DNA from: Hydractinia symbiolongicarpus
Lineage: Eukaryota > Cnidaria > Hydrozoa > Anthoathecata > Hydractiniidae
DNA length: 60,000 bases
Reading direction: 5' to 3'
Assembly: GCF_029227915.1 (NCBI RefSeq)
Contig: NC_079885.1
Span: forward strand, 22,881,001 to 22,941,000
Shown: in pieces, positions 48,819-60,000 of the stretch
Position numbering within the stretch: position 1 is the stretch's first letter
Layout of the letters: every line of letters starts with the position of its first letter
Program-made: the position numbers and the translations under genes
The notes under the pieces: generated by a model
The model's database searches: none
What the model was told of the DNA's origin: nothing
Seen by the model: the letters and a program-made list of their open reading frames with translations, nothing else

Positions 48819-48924
48819 AGAATCGAAATAATCAGGTGTCCAAAATTTAGATTTCCCTTGATAAAACACAGTTGCGTTGTAAGTTTTAAGTTCCAAAGAT
48901 ATCGAAAGTTATAATGTTTTCCCG
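48819..48924 (+). repeat. Dispersed repeat copy 2 (possible transposon end)
   Basis: Copy of the repeat at 35461-35573 in the same orientation, here about 230 bases upstream (5') of the minus-strand THAP remnant. Identical blocks include GTCCAAAATTTA and GTAAGTTTTAAGTTCCAAA. See copy 1 for the geometry argument. Confidence 0.6.
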
Positions 48925-49153
48925 ATTGTAAAAATTTCACAGTAATTTTTAATCTAAAGGTTCTAAGAGGTATAGCACTTAAAAGTTTGTCATGCATGTG
49001 TCTAGTAAATCAATATTACACCTTAAAAGTAACTATGCAACATAGTAAAAAAGGCCGATCCGAATAATGATAAGTCTATATAGAACCTTAATCGAATTTT
49101 TAAGCTAAAAAAATTAAAAAAAGAAATAGTTGCGTCACGCCACTTTCTCGTTT

Positions 49154-49484
<331 letters not shown>

Positions 49485-50169
49485 GTTATTAATAATTGTT
49501 ATCCTATTTTCAAGTTATCAGTAATGGAAAAAGAAAATAGGATCCAATAAGTAATTCTTGTTACTTGTTGAAAATGAAATTCTTCGTTGCCAAGCATTTA
49601 AAAGTCAATTGTATTCCAATGCTGGGAGCGCCCAATCTAACTTGTTAAATAGTTGAATAATATAATAGTTTCTTGTTGCTTGGATATTTCAAAATTATGC
49701 AGAAGAATGGATATTCTCACATCTAATGTGTTGGCATATGTTCTTCCGAAATATTTCGAAATAATAAAATATGATTCATATACTAACGTTGTAATAAGTA
49801 AAAACAGGGGGTTTGTTTTAAAAATGGTAATGCATTATGGAGTGTAAAAATTGAACATTAGAAGAAAAAAGCAGCTTTCGGTCCGTCTTTAGCAAGAAAT
49901 TAGGCCATGTATTTTATTTATATTAAGGAAAAATTAACCCTATAATTACGTAAATCGTAATGTATATTGGAGTACAATGTTTACAAAAAGGTATGGTTAA
50001 AGTTGTAGCCATATACGGTTATCCGAGACATTTCATGACGAGTTTTTTCAGTTTTTGATTCTATTGAAAAATAGAAAGTTAATGTTACCCCCGGTCAAAG
50101 AGTGGTATCTTCGTTTTCTTTCTCGATTATTACTTAGATTCGATTAGCGATTTGAAAAACTTCTGATTG
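49485..50169. other. Upstream region of gene B
   Basis: AT-rich, no recognisable exon. It should contain the promoter and 5' UTR of gene B; no convincing TATA box was found within 100 bases of the start codon at 50170. Confidence 0.4.
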
Positions 50170-53100
50170 ATGAATTACCAAGTAACAATGATTGTACGTA
50201 GGGTGGTCATTTTGGTTTTATTTGCTACCTTAAATACAAGAAAAATTGGTAAGTTTTGAAAAGCATTTAAATATTCTGCGCTTATTTCCTCTGTGATGTG
50301 GAATTGGCTTACTAAATACATTATATCGCGCCTCCCTTTGACATTATTAAAAAATAAAAAAGCTTTTTTCCATATCTTAGTTCAACCATAAAATAATTAG
50401 TCGAGATATTTCTGATATATTCATCCAATGTTGTATACGATTGTAATACCTACATCGCATTACCTACAAGTCTCCTCTAGGTTTCGTTTTTGGCGAAATG
50501 TAGCAAAGGAAATTTGTACAAGAACAAAGTTTTTCATAATTATGCCATTTTTGATGTTTTCAATTTGCTCAAGAATTATGTGAGAAAGCAGAAATTTTTA
50601 AACCGTTTAGGCCCTTTTTTTATTTTTCGATTCATAATAACCCAGACAATTCCAATGAGAAAGTTACTATATTATACAAGTTTTTTAAAACTGTAAGTTT
50701 CGTTAAGTTACAGGTTTTTCATTTCCTTTCCTCTTTGAGGACTTGTTATACGCTTATTACTGACATTATTCACCCGGGATAGCCTCTTTAGTACCTATTG
50801 GATTGATAATAACGAGAGTTCTGCGGAGGGGGTCCTAGTGTAGCTAAAATCGTACAAGAAAAGCAATCACTCAACTCAAAGATATCAATCCTGTTCACGT
50901 GCTGAGTATTAAAATTAACACTTTTATAGTGTCGGGAATGACTCGGCCGGAGGTTGAAAACCAAGATCTTGCGTATCGTAAGCAAACGTTCTAATAAAAA
51001 GCTATCAGTCACGTAAAAACAGATTAAAAGAGAGCGCTATACAGAGTAGTATTACCAGCATTAACAAGGCGACTTAAAATTTTTTGCTACTTTTTATCAC
51101 CTTAATTTTAGGTGGCACTACATGCGTGGAATCTTTCAAGAAAGTTGCTTGTCTTCAAGAAACAGGTTATGGCCACTCCTTGCTAAACTTAAGAGATGAA
51201 ATCACTTGGCATGATTTTAAAGGATATCTGAATCGGTAATTAAAACTTTTAATTTGAATAATGTAATGCAGAATATAGAGTTATATAATTTAAAACACTC
51301 TATAAAGTTGTGGAGGGCAATTTCATGATTTTTTTAATTAAATTTTAGGTATCTTAAGTTAAATGATTTTTGAAAAGACTTACTGTCAAAACAAATGCAT
51401 TCCGCGAAGATTAATCTTCGTGCATTATTTATGTTCAAATATTTCGCAAAGATTTTTTTTGCGCGTGTACCACTTTATTGTATTCTGCAAAGAATTATTC
51501 TTTGGGCTTGTTTATTAAGGTGCGATAGGCTTTTATTAAACTGGTTATCATAGATTAATTTCGCGACGATTAGTTTTAGCGAATAAGGGTTTTCTAGCAT
51601 TTTCAAAAAGATTCATTTTCGCCAATTCTATAGCAGATAAATTTTAGCAATTATAATAAAAATCGGTGAAATTGGCAAAAGTTTGTTTTCGCGAAAATTT
51701 TTGAACTCAAGATGCTTTACATAATTTTACTAATTAATTGTTATCAATGGTTACCGCACGAGTTACAAAGAAATGGTTGTTTAAAAAAGATAAGATGCTC
51801 TGGATGGACTTTCTTCATTGCACTAAATACTGCCACTTGGCATAATTGCAAAGTCATTTTAAATCGGATATTTCTGTTCATTGTAGAAACCGGAAAATTT
51901 TGTAAATAAACTTCATTTGGCTTTTAAAAACGTTTTTTTATCTGATTTTAAGCAGGCAGTTTTATCTACTTTGGACATATTTCAAGCTTCTAATGAAGGG
52001 ACAGGAAACGTCCTGACATAAACAAAAAAAACTTCTACCATTTTGTTCTTTTCATGGCATTGTATAACTGTGCAATATTTCAATATTTCATTTGACAAAT
52101 CAGAAGTTATGGAACCCTACCCCTTTGCCCAAGATTTATGGACCTCGAAGAAGTCCAGTATATTTAGGGCTAAAACATGCGCTCACACGCTATAGAAATT
52201 ACACCAAGTAAAATAATTGAATTTTTATTGAAGTTTATAATTGAAGTTTTTCCTTTCCTTCTTCCTTGAAATCATGTTGTACATACAAAAAACATTTCGT
52301 TGGGAAACGACGTAACAAAAACACCCCCCCAAAAAAGAGCATCGTATGTGTTGAATGAAACAACGCTTGTACCATGATGATTCAAATTTCTACACTCGCT
52401 TTATACACAATAATTTTATTCATATTTTGTTATGTTTAAGCTTGACATGTGAATGTTATGAGCTGGCAAGAAAAAACAACACATACAAATACTTTGCTCT
52501 TCGTTTTTATGGTATCTGTATCGGCCTACCAGGTATTAGTGGAATACCAAATGCTAACGGCACAAAGTGCATAAATGAAGGGTATAAAACATGTAATATA
52601 TCAGACTCGCAATATTGCGTTGGAATAAACCATGGAGATCTCACATTTCAAATTGGTAAGTTTATCTTCTCGTTTTTGTACTTTTTTTAAAAAATTTAAC
52701 ACGCTGTTATCTGGGGTAGAGAATGTGATGAGCACGAAATCCTGAAGTAATTTAGCCATTTATTGTTTAGCTATTTATTTTTATTAAGGCACATTTAAAA
52801 AAGATATTGCTCTGGCGCATTAATAGGTGATTTTTCAGAGTCATCGCCAGAGTTCAGCTTTGGGGAAAAAAGGCATGAAATATTCAATTAAGCAGGCTTC
52901 AATGAAATCCAACGATATATTTAAGACACGTCTTCGTAACTAACAATAAAAACACAGAGGAATAAATAAAAAAAGATAATAAGCTCTTTCATACAACAAA
53001 AAAGCTTTTTCATGTTCTGTATGACGCCTTATCAACTTTTGAGATCTTAGGGACTTTACAAAACAAGAACACCTTTTTCAATGACTTTTCACGAAAGCCC

Positions 53101-56100
53101 GTCAAGTAAAACACGCGCCAAAAATTGATTAAGAAAGAATCGACTAAGAATCGGCGGTAACGTAAAAATGAAATCAAAACAAATATGGCTACTGTCAATA
53201 TTGCAAAGATGCGAAACTGACAACAACAGTTGAAGATGTAGTTATATTCGCTTTTTCTGTGTGCTTTTATCAGAAGTATATTCATATCACACTTTTACTG
53301 CATTTAATAACATATTCACATTCTACCTCAAAATCATTCTAATTGAGTCGAAGTGAGAACGGCATTAAAGCGACTACTATGTTCACTGCATGTCACAGCA
53401 TCATCTTATCAATTATTTTTATCACCTCCTAGGCGTTGATGGAGCTTATGGTCAATGGAGCGCATTCAGTACTTGTAGCGTGACCTGCGGGACTGGGTTC
53501 GAACAAAGAACAAGAGAGTGCAACAATCCTAGGCCAGAAGCAAATGGAAAGAACTGTGATCTTCTGGGTCATTCAGTTGAGACGAAAAGTTGTATTCTTC
53601 CAGAATGTCCAAGTATGCTATTACATAAGATGTTTTGTTATATTTTTAATTGGTAATTCTGAAGAATAGAAACAGTTTTTAGTACCAAAAATGTTTGCCA
53701 TCTTAATCGCAAAAAACTAAACACCTTTTAATAAATAAAAGGTGGTTATAAACAGGTGTTTTTTACTCATCCGTCCACCGAAATGAGAATTAAACTTCGC
53801 GACTAACCTACAACCGTGGACATAAGAATTGGGAACTTGTCGTTTTTTAGCTCGTTCTTGAAATGGACAAACAGCATGACTTGGCCAGTACTGTGCAGCC
53901 TGTAAGCTGCAAAATTTTTATTTTGGTAGGGGTGTAGGGCGATTAACCAACGTCTTAAGTGCACTTTCCACAATGTCCGCATTATGGAACAATCCGCTCC
54001 ACGACCCAGAGAGGTCTGAAATATCGTTGGAACAGGGCGTGCTGACGTGATCGAGAATTAGAACTCTAGTTTTTGGATCTTAAAAAATAACCTAAGAAAC
54101 CCTAAATCCGCTTTTAACACTGACAAGTGGACTCTGACAAGTTACGATGGCGTGTTTTTACTTTTAAAGAAACGGGATTCCTAATTGCTTGTGTATGGGG
54201 TTGTAATTCTTCAGTGAACACTCAACTTAAGTGATGAGAATGTTAGTCGTTAAAAAAAGTTAAGAAGTACTGTTACTGATTTTAGCAAATGATTGGGGAG
54301 CTTGGACGCCCTGTACACAAACGTGCGATGGTGGCTTGCAAATGAGAACTCGCTTGTGTAGCAACGAAAAGGGTTTTTGTGAAGAGAAAAAGGGTTGTGT
54401 TAATAATTTATGCAAAGGTAAAAGGCTAAATAAAACATCATTGCTTGATTTTGACCGTTTTCATCTTAGCACGGTAATGTGAAACACTTTTTAATTTTAG
54501 GACCGGCGGGAGCTGCGAAAGCTCAAAGCCTTGTAGAGACTTTTCTACGAGAATTTCATTCTTCAGAATTTCCAGAAAAGAAACCGACAGGTAAAAACTT
54601 GTGACTCATTAATTCTTTAAGATAAAACGTTTTTGTTTTATATTTGGTATTCTTAAAATGTAGGTTGCCATCGGTGCTTTTAAATTGCAGTAGTCTTAGC
54701 TACGTGTATCGCCAATCTAAGACAGATTGAATTTGGTTTAAATAAGTAAGCTTTAGCACAAGTATGGCGTCAATGAGTGAATGAGAATTCCTTGCAAATC
54801 AAATCTCCTGATTTCTTTTCTATAATGGCAATCAGGATTTTTTGAAAAAACCAAATGAGTAAGGGAATTTTCTTGATCGAAAATCAGTTCGAGTTTAAAT
54901 GAAACTTCGAACAAGTGCAGGCTTGGATAACTAAAGGAAAGTATAGGGGTTTGTAAGAAAAAATTAAGGGGAAATGAAAAATAATTATGTTCAAATAACC
55001 GTACAAACGAGATTACGATAGACCAGCAAAGTAACCCATTGTAATAAAATGGAGTTTTTTCCTGTTGCTTTTGTTCCTTCTTTACGATACCAACTCGAAG
55101 ATCATATTATTGATACTATCAGTACACACTTTTTGAATAAGTAAATACAGTTTACACCGACACTAAAAGATACTTATATCTAATAATTAAAGTGGTAAAA
55201 GTTGCTCAATATTTACTTTATGGTAACAGTTTCATTGGTTAACACCAGTGTGCAACAATGTTAATCATGAACAGATCTTCACGCGTAAAATTAACTAATT
55301 AAACCAAAAGTTCGCAGTTACCATAACTTTAGTTTGATAACATGTTACTCAAAAAGCACCTTTGTTAATATTTATATTGATATTATTTAATATTGCTCAA
55401 ATACAAAGTAGCATAAAAAGAAAAATTCACCACCCCGGCAATAGTTGCTTATTCAGTGATTGACTAAAAGAAGTATAATCCATAAGGATCTTATAAACAA
55501 TTATTATTTTAGGGAAGTTTTACAAAGCTATCTTTGATGTCCAGAAAGCAGTAGCGGAAGCTTTTTTAGCAGACGATCCTTCACTTAAGTCGTTAGCACC
55601 AGAAGAACGGTTAAAGGAATTGGAAAGTGTCTTAAAATTGGCAACAGAAGGTGGAAGTATTGATTTTGCAAGATCTACTCTTGGCAAAAGCTTGTTTGCA
55701 TTTATAGAGGTATGGAAACATCTCTTCAATAATAACCGTCGTCTGTCTGTCTGTATGTCCGCGAAAGCCGCTTCCTGTTACGGAAACACAAAATGCGTTA
55801 TATGAAGAACGGGCGACCCTTTGGATTTTTCCACGTTAACCACTAGTTCCTTTAATAATAGCCGTTGTTTGTCTGTTCGTGCGTCAAAATGGTACTTCAA
55901 GTAACGAGACACACAACATGCAGTAAAGGACGGGCGACCTCGTGGATGCATCCACGGCCACATCAACTAGTACCAAATATTTAAGATTAAAATACACGCT
56001 TTTGCGTTACAAGTAGTACTAAAATGTGACTAAAGGCTGACTGTTCTTATTTTTGATCCTTTTTTTTGATGGTCAGAATACAACTTCAGAATTTAGACTT

Positions 56101-59100
56101 ATTATGTTCTTGCTTATGTATATTTTCTCAAAATTTCTTTAGCCATTTATAATATGTGGAGATTGGGTGTTTTTGTGGTTGTCGAAGTTCTACATTTCTT
56201 TTTATTTACGAGAACGTAAACGTTTTTTGTTAGTTCTCAGGCTAATGATTTGCGACTTGGCGGATTTTTTGTGTCCTTACTTTTCGAAAAAAACAAAAAG
56301 CTAGTTTATATACAGTGGGTGGAGAATAATTATGAAGTGCCGTTAGGTACCAATTTATAGCAGTCTTGTCTAAATCACACTGCGCTTAATTTCCGCACTT
56401 TGAGCGTTGTAGATCTTAACAAAAGAGCTTCAATCTTTAGACCAAAATTAAAGAAGGTATCGCCATCGACGAAATTAATAAACAGGCTGGGACTTACCTC
56501 AAACAAGTTAAAACAGATATTGGACAGAATAAGTTTGACCAAATCATTCCAAGCACTGGTGGCGCGTCATTAATATTTGTTATCGACACAACTGGGTCAA
56601 TGAGACATGAGATAATCGCGTCCAAAGCCATTGCAAGATCTGTTATTAATGACAAGTGGGATTTTCCAGTTGATTATATATTATCTCCATTTAACGATCC
56701 AAGTAGGTAACTGTTTGTTTCTTTTCCAAAAGAAGGTGTTTGTTTTGGTCCATCTATTTTCTACCTTTGTTAACATAGCATTAGATAAATGTAAAAAAAG
56801 GATTCATGTTAGGTTAATATGTGGAAGCAAGCCTCAAAAATTAGGTTGGTTTAATTATCAAATAATGGAAAACCCGTCTCTTAAACGCACCATATGCGAG
56901 CTTCATGTCCTTGGTTAGGAGTGAATGAACATGTGACTAACACTCAATGAATAAAACTACCAAAAATGACTTATTGTTGCCAGTATTTCTTATCGTAGTG
57001 GCTATTGTTATAACAGACTAGCTTGCTGTAAATTTAATTACGTTAGTTTGCTTACGTTTTGAATGAATGTATTTAGCTATCTAAAATAAAGCATTTATTT
57101 AGAAAAGACTAAATAAAAAACACAAGTAACACAAAACAAGTAAAATAAGAAACACAAAAATTATTTCTTTGCACGTGACGATCGAATAATTTACAATGAC
57201 ATAAGATTGTTTTAATATTATTTTTAGAGGTCGGACCAGTGACATATAGGAGTGATCTAGAAAAAACAATATTCCTTCAGGATTTGAATAAACTGCCAGC
57301 CACTGGTGGGTTGGACTGTCCTGAACCAACTTTTAAAGGTATGCTCAACGCATTGAATTATGGTCCAAAGTATGGCAGCCCTATGTTCGTGTTTACAGAC
57401 GCTACATCGAAAGACGACACATTGGAAAATATGGAGGCATTGAAGCAAAAAGCAAATTCGTTGTCTTGCAAAATATTCTTTTTTACCAACACTGAAGGCT
57501 GCAAAAGTGGAAACAAACGGGGAATTGAAAGTTTTAAAGACATTGCATCCTTCACTGCAGGTTCGCAAATTGCAAATTCTTTCTTTACGTAGGGCATAAC
57601 ACCGTTTCAGATGTTTCTGTTTTTAATTCAAGCTGTTCTATGCTGTTCATCTCTTCACATTAAGGCGAGTGAATGTGCAAGATTAATACTTTTCAAACAT
57701 TCCAGATCTTTAAATTATTTGTTCGATATTATTCATAGAGGGCGCAAAATACTTTCTTCCTATTTTCCAAGCTAAGTATACCATTTACAACGTTTTTCTT
57801 TAAGGCATCTTCTTGATTTTTGCAATTTTAGAAATTGTCTTTTTTTAGGGCAGTAAAATCTTGCAATGTGAGAAATAAAGCCTTTTTGTTTTGTGTCAAT
57901 TTGACAAGTTTTATGGATACTCACTTGAATCATTTCGGCATGAAACAATTTTACTATGAAGATCGTAGCCCTTATTAAATCACACGCTATGGAGACTGGG
58001 TAACTACAACAAGAGAGCTATTAACAACAGAGAAACTGCGTTATTTTTCGATTTATTTTGCGTTTTTATTCTGCGTTATTTTTAGATTTATTTTTCGTAG
58101 TCCAGAACGCCACCTATAATTATAGCAATTACCCCCGTCCAAGTAACCTCTTTGTATTATTTTGTATTATTCAACGATGGCCCGTGAATAATCCACGGCT
58201 TTGTCCGTTCTTTTATTTATTGTATTTCGTGTGTCTTGGCTTTGCGGTTACCATTTTTCGCACAAACATACAGACGGAACACGGCCATTATTAAAGAAAT
58301 TGTTAAGTTCGCGCATTGTAAAGACATTACAAAAAACGAGACTGTTTTTATGTTGTATTTCTTCAGGACAAATATTCCCACTCACAAGCACGCAAGAGTT
58401 ATTAAAGTACAAAAACGTCGTCAGTGAGAGCTTAAAACGAGATACAACACTGGCAACAGGTGGAAAACTACGTGGCGTTACAACCAACAAAGCTCAGACG
58501 ATATATTTTAATGTGGAGAATAAAATGACCCACTTACTTGCTTCTATATCCTCAAGTAAAATTAATGGCGTGAAAGGTGTAAAATTGATTTCCCCATCTG
58601 GAGAGGAAATAGCAGTCACTCATACGCTGGTAATGTCAAAGTTGTTCGAAATTTTAAACCCTGATGTTGGAACTTGGTCCTTGTATCTTCCACCGGATAG
58701 TGGTACATTTGAATATGTAATTGAGGCTGTTGCTAATGATGCAATTGACTTCACCTATAAGTTTATCTACGTTGATGATTTAAAAAACCCATACTCGCTG
58801 TTGAATCCAATTGAATGTGAGTACATGTTTATTTTTTGTTTTTGCACATATATGTGCCAGCAGTTTTACCAAATTGGTGCATTTATTTATTTACTTTAAA
58901 AATTTCGAGGTAACAACAGATATGATATGAGAAGTAATATAAATATGTTTTTATTTTGTGGCAAGCTAGCTATATATATCTTGAAATAAATGACATTAAA
59001 CGGAAGTAAGTAGAGTTATTCAAAAACTCACTGAAACATATGAATGTACGATGCGTAAAGTCTGTTTAAACCCGCAAAGTTAAGCAACACACCGAAATTC

Positions 59101-60000
59101 ACAGTTACAGAGAGCTTTATGTGTTATAAGTTGCAAGTCGTACAAACTGTAGAAGAGACATAAAGTTCCAAGTACAACATATTGCATTGTTCCACAAACT
59201 CCCAATAAGATTTCTTTATTCTGCGCATAATTTTTCCACTTTTTGCGATCATCATACGTAATTCTACTTTTAGTTCAAAACAATGTAATGACTGTTCAAC
59301 TTGGAGGATTCCATTTGGTCAACATGAGAACGATAACATTCCATCTTATTGACGTGGGCGGCAACGACATAATATCAAATTTGATTCCTCAACCTCTTTC
59401 AGAAGGTACACTACAGAAACAATTGACACCTCCCAGTAAACCGTTTAAAATAAAAATAACAGGTATGTGGTGTTTTATTTCGCCTCTTCTTGGTCTGATG
59501 TGTTTTTCCTCCTTCGTTTCCGTCTTTATCTTTTTTAAGCTGTCCTCATTCTTTATTTTTAACTATATTTTCACTTGCATAACCTTTCCACTGGAAAAGT
59601 CAAAGCCTTCCAAAACTTGTTCAACGTGCCAAAGTGATAAATAGTATCCTTTTGCAAGCAGTTAGGGTGCATTATACGTGGAGATATAGATATGACCTAA
59701 ATATAGATACTGAAAGTATGTATATATATCTCTATGTTTTTTTCTCTTACTCTTCTCTCCTTCCTGTCACACTGTTCCTCTCTTTTACACTTCCCTCTTC
59801 TCCATAATGATCTTCTTCTTCTCCTTGTGATATCAATTATTGTTTAGGAAAAACAACCAAAGGTGTTTCGTTTCAACGTGTATCAAGAAGCATCTCAGTT
59901 CCTACCAATGTTTTCATGCGAGCTATATATGCTGGAAAAGCTTTCACAGTCAAAACTGGAATGAAACAGGAAATAGTAAAGATCCAGGTTATTATATTCG
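50170..60000 (+). CDS. Secreted TSP1-VWA-hemicentin-like protein B (3' partial)
   Basis: Paralogue of gene A, probably an extracellular adhesion or matrix protein. Exons: 50170-50248, 51112-51235, 52441-52655, 53433-53612, 54286-54417, 54501-54590, 55513-55709, 56441-56702, 57228-57560, 58367-58816, 59274-59462, 59848-60000 (runs off the window). About 801 residues are visible. Order: hydrophobic signal segment (MIVRRVVILVLFATL; a second Met at 50188 is equally possible as start), Cys-rich module (VACLQETG ... LRFYGICIG, 27-139), TSP1 at 140-199 (CSVTCGTG) and 200-243 (WGAWTPCTQTC), helical linker (244-339), VWA (about 380-540) with an intact-looking metal site FVIDTTGSM at about 385-393 and GSPMFVFTDAT later, then hemicentin-like modules (538-687 and 688 onward; GTWSLYLPPDSGTFEYVIEA). 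Exons 4, 6 and 7 have the same lengths as in gene A (180, 90, 197) and all intron phases agree. The exon 9 donor (GTTCGC) is weak. The stop, expected within about 230 bases beyond the window, is not seen. Confidence 0.87.
55720..55975. repeat. Two diverged ~120-bp direct repeats in gene B intron 7
   Basis: Unit 1 (from CAATAATAACCGTCGTCTGT to CCACGTTAACCACTAGT, about 55727-55849) and unit 2 (from TAATAATAGCCGTTGTTTGT to CCACGGCCACATCAACTAGT, about 55853-55971) share start, a GGGCGACC block and a GTGGAT/ATCCAC-type hairpin. Related words occur in gene A intron 7 and gene B intron 9. Likely a short dispersed repeat that inserted more than once. Confidence 0.5.

Noticed and set aside
57257-57597. 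Minus-strand frames of about 80-103 codons
   Set aside because: Antisense of gene B exon 9, whose sense frame matches gene A.

Overview
The window is eukaryotic genomic DNA. It is AT-rich, with short exons, GT-AG introns of about 0.3-2.7 kb, extracellular modular proteins, several microsatellites and decayed transposon pieces. The domain repertoire (tolloid-type astacin protease, TSP1/VWA/hemicentin-like secreted proteins, and a Cys-rich module with an FYGxC-type signature familiar from cnidarian matrix proteins) fits an early-branching metazoan. I judge a cnidarian, perhaps a hydrozoan, most likely; this is inference and no species marker was seen. All four recognised protein genes lie on the + strand.

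Layout. 1-5439: no gene recognised. 5440-15104: a complete 12-exon tolloid/BMP1-like zinc metalloprotease (896 aa as modelled), with domain order astacin-CUB-CUB-EGF-EGF-EGF-CUB-CUB, not the usual alternation. 15105-20950: intergenic. 21041-31473: a complete 12-exon secreted protein (874 aa, 'gene A'): signal peptide, Cys-rich module, two TSP1 repeats, a helical linker, a VWA domain with a degenerate metal site, and two further modules resembling the region after the VWA in hemicentin. 31474-42770: intergenic, with fragments of a retroelement and of a DNA transposase, dispersed repeats and a tRNA-like element. 42827-45186: a 5'-truncated copy of the last three exons of gene A ('gene A2'), still open and spliceable. 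45187-50169: a broken 4-exon gene, an antisense THAP-domain remnant and a ~330 bp TTTA microsatellite. 50170-60000: a second full-type paralogue ('gene B'), intron phases identical to gene A, with an intact-looking VWA metal site; its last exon runs off the window.

The genes form a small tandem family (A, A2, B) of TSP1-VWA-hemicentin-like matrix proteins beside a matrix-processing protease. A and B look like functional divergence after duplication: B keeps the DxTGS metal site, A has lost it. A2 is a C-terminal-only derivative whose last exon and 3' flank are so similar to A that recent gene conversion is likely. The best candidates for undescribed biology are the non-canonical tolloid with a possible 9-nt alternative acceptor in its active-site loop, the metal-site loss in A, and a 56-bp inverted copy of A's VWA-exon splice acceptor lying in a later intron of the same gene. 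All exon models come from reading splice sites and homology by eye, without transcript data.
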